Positions 36,774-44,176 of a stretch of 64,000 nucleotides of DNA are shown piece after piece; the stretch's first letter is position 1; every line of letters begins with the position of its first letter. The DNA is from Streptomyces sp. NBC_00102 (GTDB lineage: Bacteria > Actinomycetota > Actinomycetes > Streptomycetales > Streptomycetaceae). The notes under the pieces are model-generated. The model did no database searches and was not told where the DNA came from. It was given only the letters and a program-made list of their open reading frames with translations. The stretch lies in the NCBI RefSeq assembly GCF_026343115.1, contig NZ_JAPEMC010000001.1, positions 5,056,001-5,120,000 of the forward strand, read 5' to 3'. The position numbers and the translations under genes are program-made.

Positions 36774-37745
36774 ATGCAGCCTAGGAACATGTCCATGAGC
36801 GGCGTCGTCGACCTCGCCGCTGTCAAGGCGGCCGGAGAGGCCAAGGCCAAGGCGGAGCAGGCCCGTGCCGAGGCCGCCCGCAAGGGGGGCACCGGCGCCG
36901 TCGCGCCGTCCGCCCTGGTGATCGACGTCGACGAAGCCGGATTCGAGCGCGACGTCCTCCAGCGCTCCGCCGAAGTACCCGTCGTCATCGACTTCTGGGC
37001 CGAGTGGTGCGAGCCCTGCAAGCAGCTCAGCCCCCTTCTGGAGCGGCTCGCCGTCGCGTACAACGGCCGCTTCCTCCTCGCCAAGGTCGACGTCGACGCC
37101 AACCAGATGCTGATGCAGCAGTTCGGCATCCAGGGCATCCCGGCGGTCTTCGCCGTCGTCGCGGGCCAGGCCCTCCCGCTCTTCCAGGGCGCCGCGCCCG
37201 AGGCCCAGATCCGCGAGACCCTGGACCAGCTGATCCAGGTCGGCGAGGAGCGCTTCGGTCTCACCGGGATCGTCGTCGACCCGGAGGCGGAGGGTGCCGA
37301 CGCGGCTCCCGCCGAGATCCCGGCGGGCCCGTACGACGCGCTGCTGGAAGCCGCCTCCGTGGCCCTGGACGCCAACGACTTCCCGGGTGCGGTGCAGGCA
37401 TACCGCAACGTCCTCTCCGACGACCCCACCAACCCGGAGGCCAAGTTGGGCCTCGCGCAGGCCGAACTCCTGGCCCGGGTGCAGAAGATGAACCCGCAGG
37501 AGGTCCGCGAGAAGGCCGCCGCCAACCCGGCCGACGTCGCCGCCCAGATCGACGGCGCCGACCTCGACCTCGTCGGGGGTCACGTGGAGGACGCCTTCGG
37601 GCGGCTCGTGGAGACGGTCCGCCGCACGTTCGGCGACGACCGGGACGCGGTGCGGGTGCGGCTGCTCGAACTCTTCGAGGTCATCGGCCCGGAGGACCCC
37701 CGGGTCGCCGCGGCCCGTGCGGCGCTGGCGCGCGTGCTGTTCTGA
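36774..37745 (+). CDS. Thioredoxin-domain/TPR protein (CnoX/YbbN-like co-chaperone)
   Basis: 323 aa. An Ala/Lys-rich N-terminal helix (10-40) precedes a thioredoxin fold with active site WCEPC (78-82). A C-terminal helical/TPR half follows (LLEAASVALDANDFPGAVQAYRNVLSDDPTNPEAKLGLAQAELL and ending RAALARVLF). This thioredoxin-TPR layout is that of YbbN/CnoX, which shields proteins from oxidation and hands them to chaperones. The CxxC is complete here (E. coli YbbN lacks one Cys), so it may be a reductase too. It is monocistronic with its own T-rich terminator. Confidence 0.9.
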   Translation: MQPRNMSMSGVVDLAAVKAAGEAKAKAEQARAEAARKGGTGAVAPSALVIDVDEAGFERDVLQRSAEVPVVIDFWAEWCEPCKQLSPLLERLAVAYNGRFLLAKVDVDANQMLMQQFGIQGIPAVFAVVAGQALPLFQGAAPEAQIRETLDQLIQVGEERFGLTGIVVDPEAEGADAAPAEIPAGPYDALLEAASVALDANDFPGAVQAYRNVLSDDPTNPEAKLGLAQAELLARVQKMNPQEVREKAAANPADVAAQIDGADLDLVGGHVEDAFGRLVETVRRTFGDDRDAVRVRLLELFEVIGPEDPRVAAARAALARVLF

Positions 37746-37799
37746 TGCGCCCCGTCCTGGCAGGACTTGTCGGGGCGTGACTTGTTCCGATGTGACAAG

Positions 37800-37835
37800 A
37801 CGGCCGTGGCGCCCACCGGGTGGCACGGCCGTTTT
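37800..37835 (+). terminator. Rho-independent terminator with U tract
   Basis: ACGGCCGTG (37800-37808) pairs with CACGGCCGT (37824-37832), followed by TTTT. It lies 55 bp after the thioredoxin-TPR stop. Confidence 0.88.
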
Positions 37836-38397
37836 CGCGTCCGGGCGACAACTCGGGCCTTTCCGAGGCTCCACTTTGCCAAATCTTGACCTGATGAACC
37901 GCTGTTACTGGCAGTAAATCATCTCGGGTTCTCTGTCCGGTTGCATGGCGTTTTCCTCTGGTTCGGGCGTCCCTTTCGTGCCACCCTGCGTGGCCGGGTC
38001 GTGCCCCGGCGTCGCTGGTTGGTTATCAGCCCGTTACTAGCGAGTAACGACACCCCTTGTGCACGGGCCCCGAATGCACCACGATCGGCCACGCTCGGTC
38101 CAATACCCGCCAGCTCGACCGCCAGTCGGCGCCGGGGGCAGTTGGTCCCCACCGGGCGGGCCGGCGGAACGCGCGCCGGCCCAGGACAGGGGGGTTCCTG
38201 CCCGAGGGCGGGGCCTGTCCGACCGGCTGCGCGGACCGCGCGGTCAGTGGTTTGTCGCTCGGGGGTGATCGCCGGTGCATCGGATGCGGTACACGCCTCC
38301 GGAACGGGCGCTCTCCTTCCCGAGGACGTAGCACTTCTCCCATCCCAGGGCGGGCAACGGCCCGACCGGAGATGTACGTCCGAGAAGGAGGAAATAT
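37836..38397. other. Long non-coding region before the DUF6230 gene
   Basis: Apart from the two palindromes, no gene with a plausible ribosome site or composition was found. AAGGAGGAAATAT immediately precedes ATG 38398. The length suggests either a long 5' leader or a small RNA; the sequence alone does not decide. Confidence 0.5.
37905..38049 (+). promoter_or_regulatory. Two related TTACT-N-AGTAA palindromes upstream of the DUF6230 gene
   Basis: TTACTGGCAGTAA (37905-37917) and CGTTACTAGCGAGTAACG (38032-38049) share TTACT/AGTAA arms with 3- and 4-nt spacers. A TTGACC at 37886-37891 could be a -35 for the first. They lie 480 and 350 bp upstream of ATG 38398. They look like sites for one dimeric regulator. 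Confidence 0.6.
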
Positions 38398-39042
38398 ATG
38401 AGTTCCCAGGTTCGCGGTGGAACGAGATGGAAGCGTTTCGCCCTGGTCATGGTGCCGAGCGTCGTCGCGACCGCCGCGGTGGGCGTAGGCCTCGCGCAGG
38501 GCGCGCTCGCCGCGTCGTTCAGCGTGTCGGGACAGAGCTTCAAGGTCTCGGCCGACTCGCTCACGGGTCATGACTTCGTGCAGTACGGCAACGTCGCCGC
38601 GGGCGACGCCGGCAAGCACCCGGTGGCCGTCTCCGGTTTCAAGAGCGCGAAGATCACCAACATGTGCCAGTCGGTCGTCACGCCGAACCTGCCGTTCGGT
38701 CTCGGCACGTGGACGCTGACGCTGCACGCCGGCACCGACGAGAAGAAGCCGGTCGAGGCGACCGACCTGTACCTGGACGTCGCCGAGCTCGACGCGGACG
38801 CGTACTTCGAGAACATCGACATCGGTGTCGCGGCCGGTCAGCTCGGCAAGGACAGCAACGACCACTTCGGCGTCCAGCCGAACACCGGCGTCGACGGGGC
38901 CGCACTGTACGGCTTCGGCCAGCGTGCCGAGACGGCCGTCCTGACCAACGTTCACCAGAAGGCATGGGCGACCACCGCCGGCACCTTCAAGCTGAGCAAC
39001 CTGAGTCTGCGTCTGAACAACGACTCGAAGGAGTGCTACTAA
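38398..39042 (+). CDS. DUF6230-family secreted/cell-surface protein
   Basis: 214 aa. A signal peptide or anchor (RWKRFALVMVPSVVATAAVGVGLAQGALAASF, about 11-40) precedes a beta-rich domain with two Cys (CQSVVTP at 88 and the terminal KECY), which could form a disulphide. Such proteins are sometimes mislabelled cholesterol esterase; no Ser hydrolase motif is visible. The ribosome site AAGGAGG is very strong, suggesting high expression. It is followed after 91 bp by a DUF6114 gene and then a third secreted protein. Function unknown. Confidence 0.85.
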   Translation: MSSQVRGGTRWKRFALVMVPSVVATAAVGVGLAQGALAASFSVSGQSFKVSADSLTGHDFVQYGNVAAGDAGKHPVAVSGFKSAKITNMCQSVVTPNLPFGLGTWTLTLHAGTDEKKPVEATDLYLDVAELDADAYFENIDIGVAAGQLGKDSNDHFGVQPNTGVDGAALYGFGQRAETAVLTNVHQKAWATTAGTFKLSNLSLRLNNDSKECY

Positions 39043-39133
39043 GCACCCCGTCCGGGCGGCCGGGCCCACGGAGGGTCCCGGCCGCTCGCCCTCTCTTTCT
39101 CACAGCAGTACCGGTTCCAGGGAGCTGTTTTCC

Positions 39134-39754
39134 ATGAGCCCCGAGTCCACAGGGCAGAACGAGCACTACCTCACCGTCTTCCGGCGGGGATTCCGCACCT
39201 GGCGGGGTAACAGGCCGTTCTGGGCAGGCCTGTTCACCATGGCAGGCGGTGTACCGATTGCCTACTTCCCGTACGCCAACATGCACCTCGGCAATGTCAC
39301 CCTGGCGATGTCCACCACCGCCGGCGCGGGCGCGCTGATCATCGGTGTTCTGCTCATCACGCTGGGCCTGACCATGTGGTTCCACCACATCGTCCGGGTG
39401 TTCGCCGGTGTCGCGGCCATTCTGCTCGCGCTGATCTCCATACCCATCGCCAACATCGGCGGCTTCGTGATCGGCTTCCTCTTCGCGATGCTCGGAGGAT
39501 GCCTCTCCGTCTCGTGGGCGCCGGGCCAGGCCGAGGCTGACGCCGCGAGTCCCGTGGCCCCGGCTGTGTCCGACGAGTCCGTACGGAGTCAGGCAGCACC
39601 CCTTTCCTACGAGAAGTCGGCCTACGCGGACGGGCCCACCATCACGGGCCTCTACGGGGGCCCGGCCCACCCCGCGCACCAGCCCGCCCCCTCCGGACCG
39701 GCCGTCGGCGCCCACGCCGAGGCCGACGCGGACGGCGGGAGGCACCGTGCGTGA
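39134..39754 (+). CDS. DUF6114-family membrane protein
   Basis: 206 aa. After RRGFRTWRGNRPFWAG there are four hydrophobic helices: LFTMAGGVPIAYFPYA, LAMSTTAGAGALIIGVLLITLGLTMWF, IVRVFAGVAAILLALISIPIANIG and FVIGFLFAMLGGCLSV. A cytoplasmic Ala/Pro/His-rich tail of about 75 residues follows. The third gene overlaps its end by 8 bp, so the two are coupled. It may hold the secreted partners at the membrane, an inference from gene order only. Confidence 0.85.
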   Translation: MSPESTGQNEHYLTVFRRGFRTWRGNRPFWAGLFTMAGGVPIAYFPYANMHLGNVTLAMSTTAGAGALIIGVLLITLGLTMWFHHIVRVFAGVAAILLALISIPIANIGGFVIGFLFAMLGGCLSVSWAPGQAEADAASPVAPAVSDESVRSQAAPLSYEKSAYADGPTITGLYGGPAHPAHQPAPSGPAVGAHAEADADGGRHRA

Positions 39755-41114
39755 GGACGGGTACTCCGACACCTTCGCGGGCGAGGCCGCCCGTGAACGG
39801 AGGGGCCCGCGCCACGCGGCCCCCCGCAAGTCGCTGCTGATGAAGCTCAATCTGCCGTCGGGCAAGAAGGCCTTCGCGCTCGCCGCGATGCCGACCGCGG
39901 TCTTCGTGGGCATGAGTCTCACGCCCAAGCTGGCCATGGCGGACGACGCGTCGGACATCCCGTACGCGCCCGGACCGTGCGTCACCCGGTCCGACGAGCC
40001 GAGCGAGTCGGCCGAGCCGTCGGCTTCGCCGTCCCCCTCCGTATCCGACTCCGCGTCGACGGACACGGACGGCGCCAAGGGCGGCGACAAGGACGCGGAC
40101 GCCACACCGACCGCGACCCCGTCCCCCTCCGCGACGTCGGAGGCACCCGCCGCCGGCACGACGAAGGACGAGACGGCCGCCGCGGGAACGAAGTCCGCCG
40201 CGGAGCCCACCCCGACCGCGACGAAGAGCACGAACCCGCTCGACCCGCTCGGTGTCGGTGACGCGATCAAGGGCCTCTTCGACGGCCTCGACCCGAATAA
40301 GGCGACCCCGTCCCCGAGCGCCACCACCGAGGCGCCCGCCGCTTCCGGTGCGGACGACTCGGCGGGCACGTCCGCGGCCGGATCCACCGGCACCGAAGAT
40401 TCCACCGCAGCCTCCGACAGCGCCTCCGACGCCGCTTCCGACGCCGCTTCCGACGCCGCTTCCGACGCGGCGAAGAAGGCGGCCGCGGCGGCCGAGAAGA
40501 CCGAGGCGGAGATCCGCGCGGCGGCGGCCGAGGCGGGCCGGACGGTCGAGGAGCTGGACGAGGACGCCAAGGGCCTCGACGCGAAGAAGGACGAGGACAT
40601 CCCGGACGGCGCCAAGCAGCCGTTCCCGTGCCCGACCGAGGACCCGGAAGCCCTCGCGGCCGCCGAGCTGGAGCCGGGCATCCCCCTGCTGCCGACCGAC
40701 CCGTGGATCCTGGAGTCCTCGCTGCTCACCCTCACCGGGCTGGACTACGCGGGCATCGTGGAGGTGAAGACGGCGGACGGCGGCATCAAGAAGGTCCTGA
40801 AGTTCACCGCCGACTCCGTCGACATCAAAGACCTCCACCAGAAGGCGGTCGGCCCGGACGGCACCACCACCCACGTCCAGGCGCGGGCGGGTTCCACGTC
40901 CACCATCCGTGGCGGCACGGTGACGATGTACACGGAGGAGCTGAAGGGCAACCTCTTCGGCATCATCCCGATCACCTTCAGCCCCACCGCCCCGCCCCCG
41001 ATCAACGTGCCCTTCGCGTTCTTCACGAACGTCAAGGTCACCCAGGCCGGCCAGTTCGGCGGCTCGCTCACGGTGCCGGGTCTGCACAACTACCTGACCG
41101 CGAACGCGAGCTGA
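39747..41114 (+). CDS. Long secreted Ser/Ala/Thr-rich protein with C-terminal beta domain, function unknown
   Basis: 455 aa. The start is GTG 39747, inside the DUF6114 gene. A Lys/Arg-rich N-terminus and hydrophobic segment (KKAFALAAMPTAVFVGMSLTPKLAMAD, about 40-67) form a signal peptide. Residues about 75-260 are low-complexity Ser/Thr/Pro/Ala/Asp, including four SDAA units and an Ala/Glu helix. A structured C-terminus (about 290-455) has the strands IVEVKTADGGIKKVLKFTADSVDIKDL and VPFAFFTNVKVTQAGQFGGSLTVPGLHNYL. The C-terminal part resembles the neighbouring DUF6230 protein in style, with a possible common fold. No enzyme motif is seen. Confidence 0.82.
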   Translation: MREDGYSDTFAGEAARERRGPRHAAPRKSLLMKLNLPSGKKAFALAAMPTAVFVGMSLTPKLAMADDASDIPYAPGPCVTRSDEPSESAEPSASPSPSVSDSASTDTDGAKGGDKDADATPTATPSPSATSEAPAAGTTKDETAAAGTKSAAEPTPTATKSTNPLDPLGVGDAIKGLFDGLDPNKATPSPSATTEAPAASGADDSAGTSAAGSTGTEDSTAASDSASDAASDAASDAASDAAKKAAAAAEKTEAEIRAAAAEAGRTVEELDEDAKGLDAKKDEDIPDGAKQPFPCPTEDPEALAAAELEPGIPLLPTDPWILESSLLTLTGLDYAGIVEVKTADGGIKKVLKFTADSVDIKDLHQKAVGPDGTTTHVQARAGSTSTIRGGTVTMYTEELKGNLFGIIPITFSPTAPPPINVPFAFFTNVKVTQAGQFGGSLTVPGLHNYLTANAS

Positions 41115-41153
41115 CCCGCAACCCCACCCCCAGACCAGTCCGGGAGCCGCACG

Positions 41154-41202
41154 ACACCTGTGGCCCGCACCCCTGTTGCGCAGGGAGGCGGGCCACAGGT
41201 GT
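41154..41202. terminator. Terminator 1 between the DUF6230 unit and pyk
   Basis: ACACCTGTGGCCCGC (41154-41168) pairs perfectly with 41188-41202; CCCTG/CAGGG makes a nested stem in the loop. Confidence 0.8.
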
Positions 41203-41238
41203 GTCCGGCGCACCGCGGCGCCACCGGTACGGACAAGA

Positions 41239-41292
41239 ACGGCCGTGGGCCGCACACCCCGGCTCACGCCGAAGTGTGCGGCCCACGGCCGT
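41239..41292. terminator. Terminator 2 between the DUF6230 unit and pyk
   Basis: A 19-bp perfect stem (41239-41257 with 41274-41292) lies 22 bp from the pyk stop. With terminator 1 it separates the convergent units. Confidence 0.82.
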
Positions 41293-41314
41293 CGTTCTGC
41301 CCGGGGCGTGCGCG

Positions 41315-42745
41315 TCAGGCGCGCTCGCCGCCGCCCACGTGGTGGACGCGGACCATGTTGGTGGTGCCGGGGACGCCGGGGGGCGAACCGGCGGTGATGA
41401 TCATGGTGTCGCCCTCGTTGTAGCGGCCGAGCTTCAGCAGCTCGGCGTCGACCATGTCGACCATCGCGTCGGTGGTCTCCACGTGCGGCACGACGTGGGC
41501 CTCGACGCCCCAGCTCAGGGCGAGCTGGTTGCGCGTGGACTCCTCCGTGGTGAAGGCGAGCACCGGCTGCGCGGCGCGGTAGCGGGACAGGCGGCGGGCG
41601 GTGTCACCGGACTGGGTGAACGCGACGAGCGCCTTGCCGTTCAGGAAGTCCGCGATCTCGGCGGCGGCGCGGGCGACCGCTCCGCCCTGGGTACGCGGCT
41701 TCTTGCCCGGGACCAGCGGCTGGAGGCCCTTGGAGAGGAGCTCCTCCTCGGCGGCGACGACGATCTTCGCCATCGTCTTGACCGTCTCGATCGGGTACGC
41801 GCCGACCGAGGACTCGGCGGACAGCATGACCGCGTCCGCACCGTCCAGAATCGCGTTGGCGACGTCGGACGCCTCGGCGCGGGTCGGACGGGAGTTGGTG
41901 ATCATCGACTCCATCATCTGGGTCGCCACGATCACCGGCTTGGCGTTGCGCCGGCACAGCTCCACGAGGCGCTTCTGCACCATCGGGACCTTCTCCAGCG
42001 GGTACTCGACGGCGAGGTCGCCACGGGCCACCATCACACCGTCGAACGCCAGGACGACGCCCTCCATGTGCTCGACCGCCTGCGGCTTCTCCACCTTGGC
42101 GATGACGGGGACCCGGCGGCCCTCCTCGTCCATCACCTTGTGGACGTCCTTGACGTCCTCGGCGTCCCGGACGAAGGAGAGGGCGACCAGGTCGCAGCCC
42201 ATCCGCAGGGCGAACCGGAGGTCCTCGACGTCCTTCTCGGACAGGGCGGGGACGTTGACCGCCGCGCCGGGCAGGTTGATGCCCTTGTGGTCGGAGATGA
42301 CACCGCCCTCGATGACGATGGTCTTGACCCGGGGGCCCTCGACCGAGACGACCTTCAGCTCGACGTTGCCGTCGTTGATGAGGATCGGGTCGCCCTTGAC
42401 GACGTCGCCCGGCAGACCCTTGTAGGTCGTGCCGCAGATCGACTTGTCGCCGGGGACGTCCTCCGCGGTGATGGTGAACTCGTCACCGCGGACCAGCTCG
42501 ACGGGGCCTTCGGCGAACTTCGCCAGGCGGATCTTCGGGCCCTGGAGGTCGGCGAGCACGCCCACCGCCCGCCCGGTCTCGGCGGCAGCCTTGCGGACAC
42601 GGTCGTACCGGCCCTGGTGCTCTTCGTGGGTGCCGTGGCTGAAGTTGAAACGGGCCACGCTCATGCCGGCCTCGATCAGAGCGACCAGCTGCTCGTGGGA
42701 GTCGACGGCGGGACCGAGGGTGCAGACGATTTTGGAACGGCGCAT
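41315..42745 (-). CDS. pyk: Pyruvate kinase
   Basis: 476 aa, normal length. Transfers phosphate from phosphoenolpyruvate to ADP. RRSKIVCTLGPAV opens the barrel; IAKVEKPQAVEHMEGVV carries the catalytic Lys/Glu, VMVARGDLAVE the B-loop, and ATQMMESMITNSRPTRAEASDVANAILDGADAVMLSAESS the metal/substrate core. The C-terminal allosteric domain (GDTARRLSRYRAAQPVLAFT) is complete. ATG 42745 is seven nt after TAGGAT with no Shine-Dalgarno, so probably leaderless. It sits downstream of pta-ackA with an 88-bp gap. From memory S. coelicolor has two pyk genes; this matches the SCO5423 position. Confidence 0.97.
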   Translation of the reverse strand: MRRSKIVCTLGPAVDSHEQLVALIEAGMSVARFNFSHGTHEEHQGRYDRVRKAAAETGRAVGVLADLQGPKIRLAKFAEGPVELVRGDEFTITAEDVPGDKSICGTTYKGLPGDVVKGDPILINDGNVELKVVSVEGPRVKTIVIEGGVISDHKGINLPGAAVNVPALSEKDVEDLRFALRMGCDLVALSFVRDAEDVKDVHKVMDEEGRRVPVIAKVEKPQAVEHMEGVVLAFDGVMVARGDLAVEYPLEKVPMVQKRLVELCRRNAKPVIVATQMMESMITNSRPTRAEASDVANAILDGADAVMLSAESSVGAYPIETVKTMAKIVVAAEEELLSKGLQPLVPGKKPRTQGGAVARAAAEIADFLNGKALVAFTQSGDTARRLSRYRAAQPVLAFTTEESTRNQLALSWGVEAHVVPHVETTDAMVDMVDAELLKLGRYNEGDTMIITAGSPPGVPGTTNMVRVHHVGGGERA

Positions 42746-42833
42746 GGGGCGGATCCTATCGGTTTGTTTCACTGCGGAATATTCCGTCTGGTGGAAAGTA
42801 CAAAGGGGCGTGGGGGTGCTCAGTTGTGGGCCT

Positions 42834-44171
42834 CTACGGATGCGTCGGCCCGGGCTCCCGCGGCCCGGCCCCGCTCCCCTGGCTGCCGTCCCCGGCGGCC
42901 TGCCCGACCAGCGCGAACGTCTGTCCGGCGATCTCCAGTTCCTCGTCCGTCGGTACCACGGCCACCGCGACCCGGGCGTACCCGGGGGAGATCAGCCGGG
43001 GCTGGGACGACCGTACGGAGTTCAGATCGCCGTCCACCGCCATGCCGAGCTCCTCCAGACCGGCGAGGGCAGCCTCCCGCACCGGGGCGGAGTTCTCGCC
43101 GACCCCCGCCGTGAAGACGACGGCGTCCACCCGGCCGAGGACGGCCATATAGGCGCCGATGTACTTCTTCAGCCGGTGGATGTAGATGTCGAAGGCGAGG
43201 GCGGCACGTTCGTCGCCCTCGTCCACCCGGCGGCGGATCTCGCGCATGTCGTTGTCGCCGCAGAGACCGACCAGGCCGCTCTTCTTGTTCAGCAGCTCGT
43301 CGATCTCGTCCACGGACATCCCCGCCACCCGCTTCAGGTGGAAGGTGACCGCCGGGTCGACGTCCCCGGAGCGGGTGCCCATGACCAGCCCCTCCAGCGG
43401 GGTCAGCCCCATCGAGGTGTCCACGCACCGCCCGCCCGCGATCGCGGACGCCGAGGCACCGTTGCCCAGGTGCAGCACGATCATGTTGAGCTCCTCGACC
43501 GGCCGGCCCAGCAGCTTCGCCGTCCGCCGCGAGACGTACGCGTGCGAGGTGCCGTGGAAGCCGTAGCGGCGCACCCGGTGGGCGTCGGCGGTCTCCACGT
43601 CGATCGCGTACCGGGCCGCGTGCTCGGGCATCGTCGTGTGGAACGCCGTGTCGAACACCGCGACCTGCGGCAGGTCCGGCCGCAGCCTCTGCGCCGTACG
43701 GATACCGGTGATGTTCGCCGGGTTGTGCAGCGGGGCGACCGGCACCAGGCGCTCGATCTCCTTCAGCACGTCGTCGGTGACCACGGTCGGCTCGGTGAAC
43801 CTGAGCCCGCCGTGCACCACCCGGTGCCCGATCGCCGCCAGCTCGGGGGAGTCCAGCCCCAGCCCGTCGGCCGCCAGCTCCTCGGCCGCGGCCTTCAGGG
43901 CCGCCGCGTGGTCGGCGATCCGGCCGGTGCGCTCGCGGGCCTCGCCGCCGTCGCCCGGGCGCGGGGTGTGCACCAGGCGGGACGTTTCCTCGCCGATGCG
44001 CTCCACCAGTCCGGAGGCGAGCCTGGAGTGGTCGCGCATGTCCAGCAGCTGGTACTTCACCGACGAGGAGCCGGAGTTGAGGACCAGCACCCGGTGCGCG
44101 CCGGAGGACGCCGCGCCCGCGCCGTCCTGCCCGGTCCTCGCGGTGGTCGCCTCGGTGTTCGGGTCGGTCAT
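42834..44171 (-). CDS. ackA: Acetate kinase
   Basis: 445 aa, about 40 longer than E. coli AckA through Ala/Gly/Thr-rich extensions at both ends. Catalyses acetate + ATP to acetyl phosphate + ADP. VLVLNSGSSSVKY, HRVVHGG, VFDTAFHTTMP, YGFHGTSHAYV, HLGNGASASAI, MGLTPLEGLVMGTRSGDVDP and FTAGVGENS are all conserved. The ATG at 44171 is 5 bp from the pta stop, giving a pta-ackA operon. The extensions are not conserved in the family and look disordered. Confidence 0.97.
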   Translation of the reverse strand: MTDPNTEATTARTGQDGAGAASSGAHRVLVLNSGSSSVKYQLLDMRDHSRLASGLVERIGEETSRLVHTPRPGDGGEARERTGRIADHAAALKAAAEELAADGLGLDSPELAAIGHRVVHGGLRFTEPTVVTDDVLKEIERLVPVAPLHNPANITGIRTAQRLRPDLPQVAVFDTAFHTTMPEHAARYAIDVETADAHRVRRYGFHGTSHAYVSRRTAKLLGRPVEELNMIVLHLGNGASASAIAGGRCVDTSMGLTPLEGLVMGTRSGDVDPAVTFHLKRVAGMSVDEIDELLNKKSGLVGLCGDNDMREIRRRVDEGDERAALAFDIYIHRLKKYIGAYMAVLGRVDAVVFTAGVGENSAPVREAALAGLEELGMAVDGDLNSVRSSQPRLISPGYARVAVAVVPTDEELEIAGQTFALVGQAAGDGSQGSGAGPREPGPTHP

Positions 44172-44176
44172 GCGGG

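Noticed and set aside
40628..43114. Large plus-strand frame over pyk
   Set aside because: Shadow of pyruvate kinase; the catalytic motifs are all on the minus strand.
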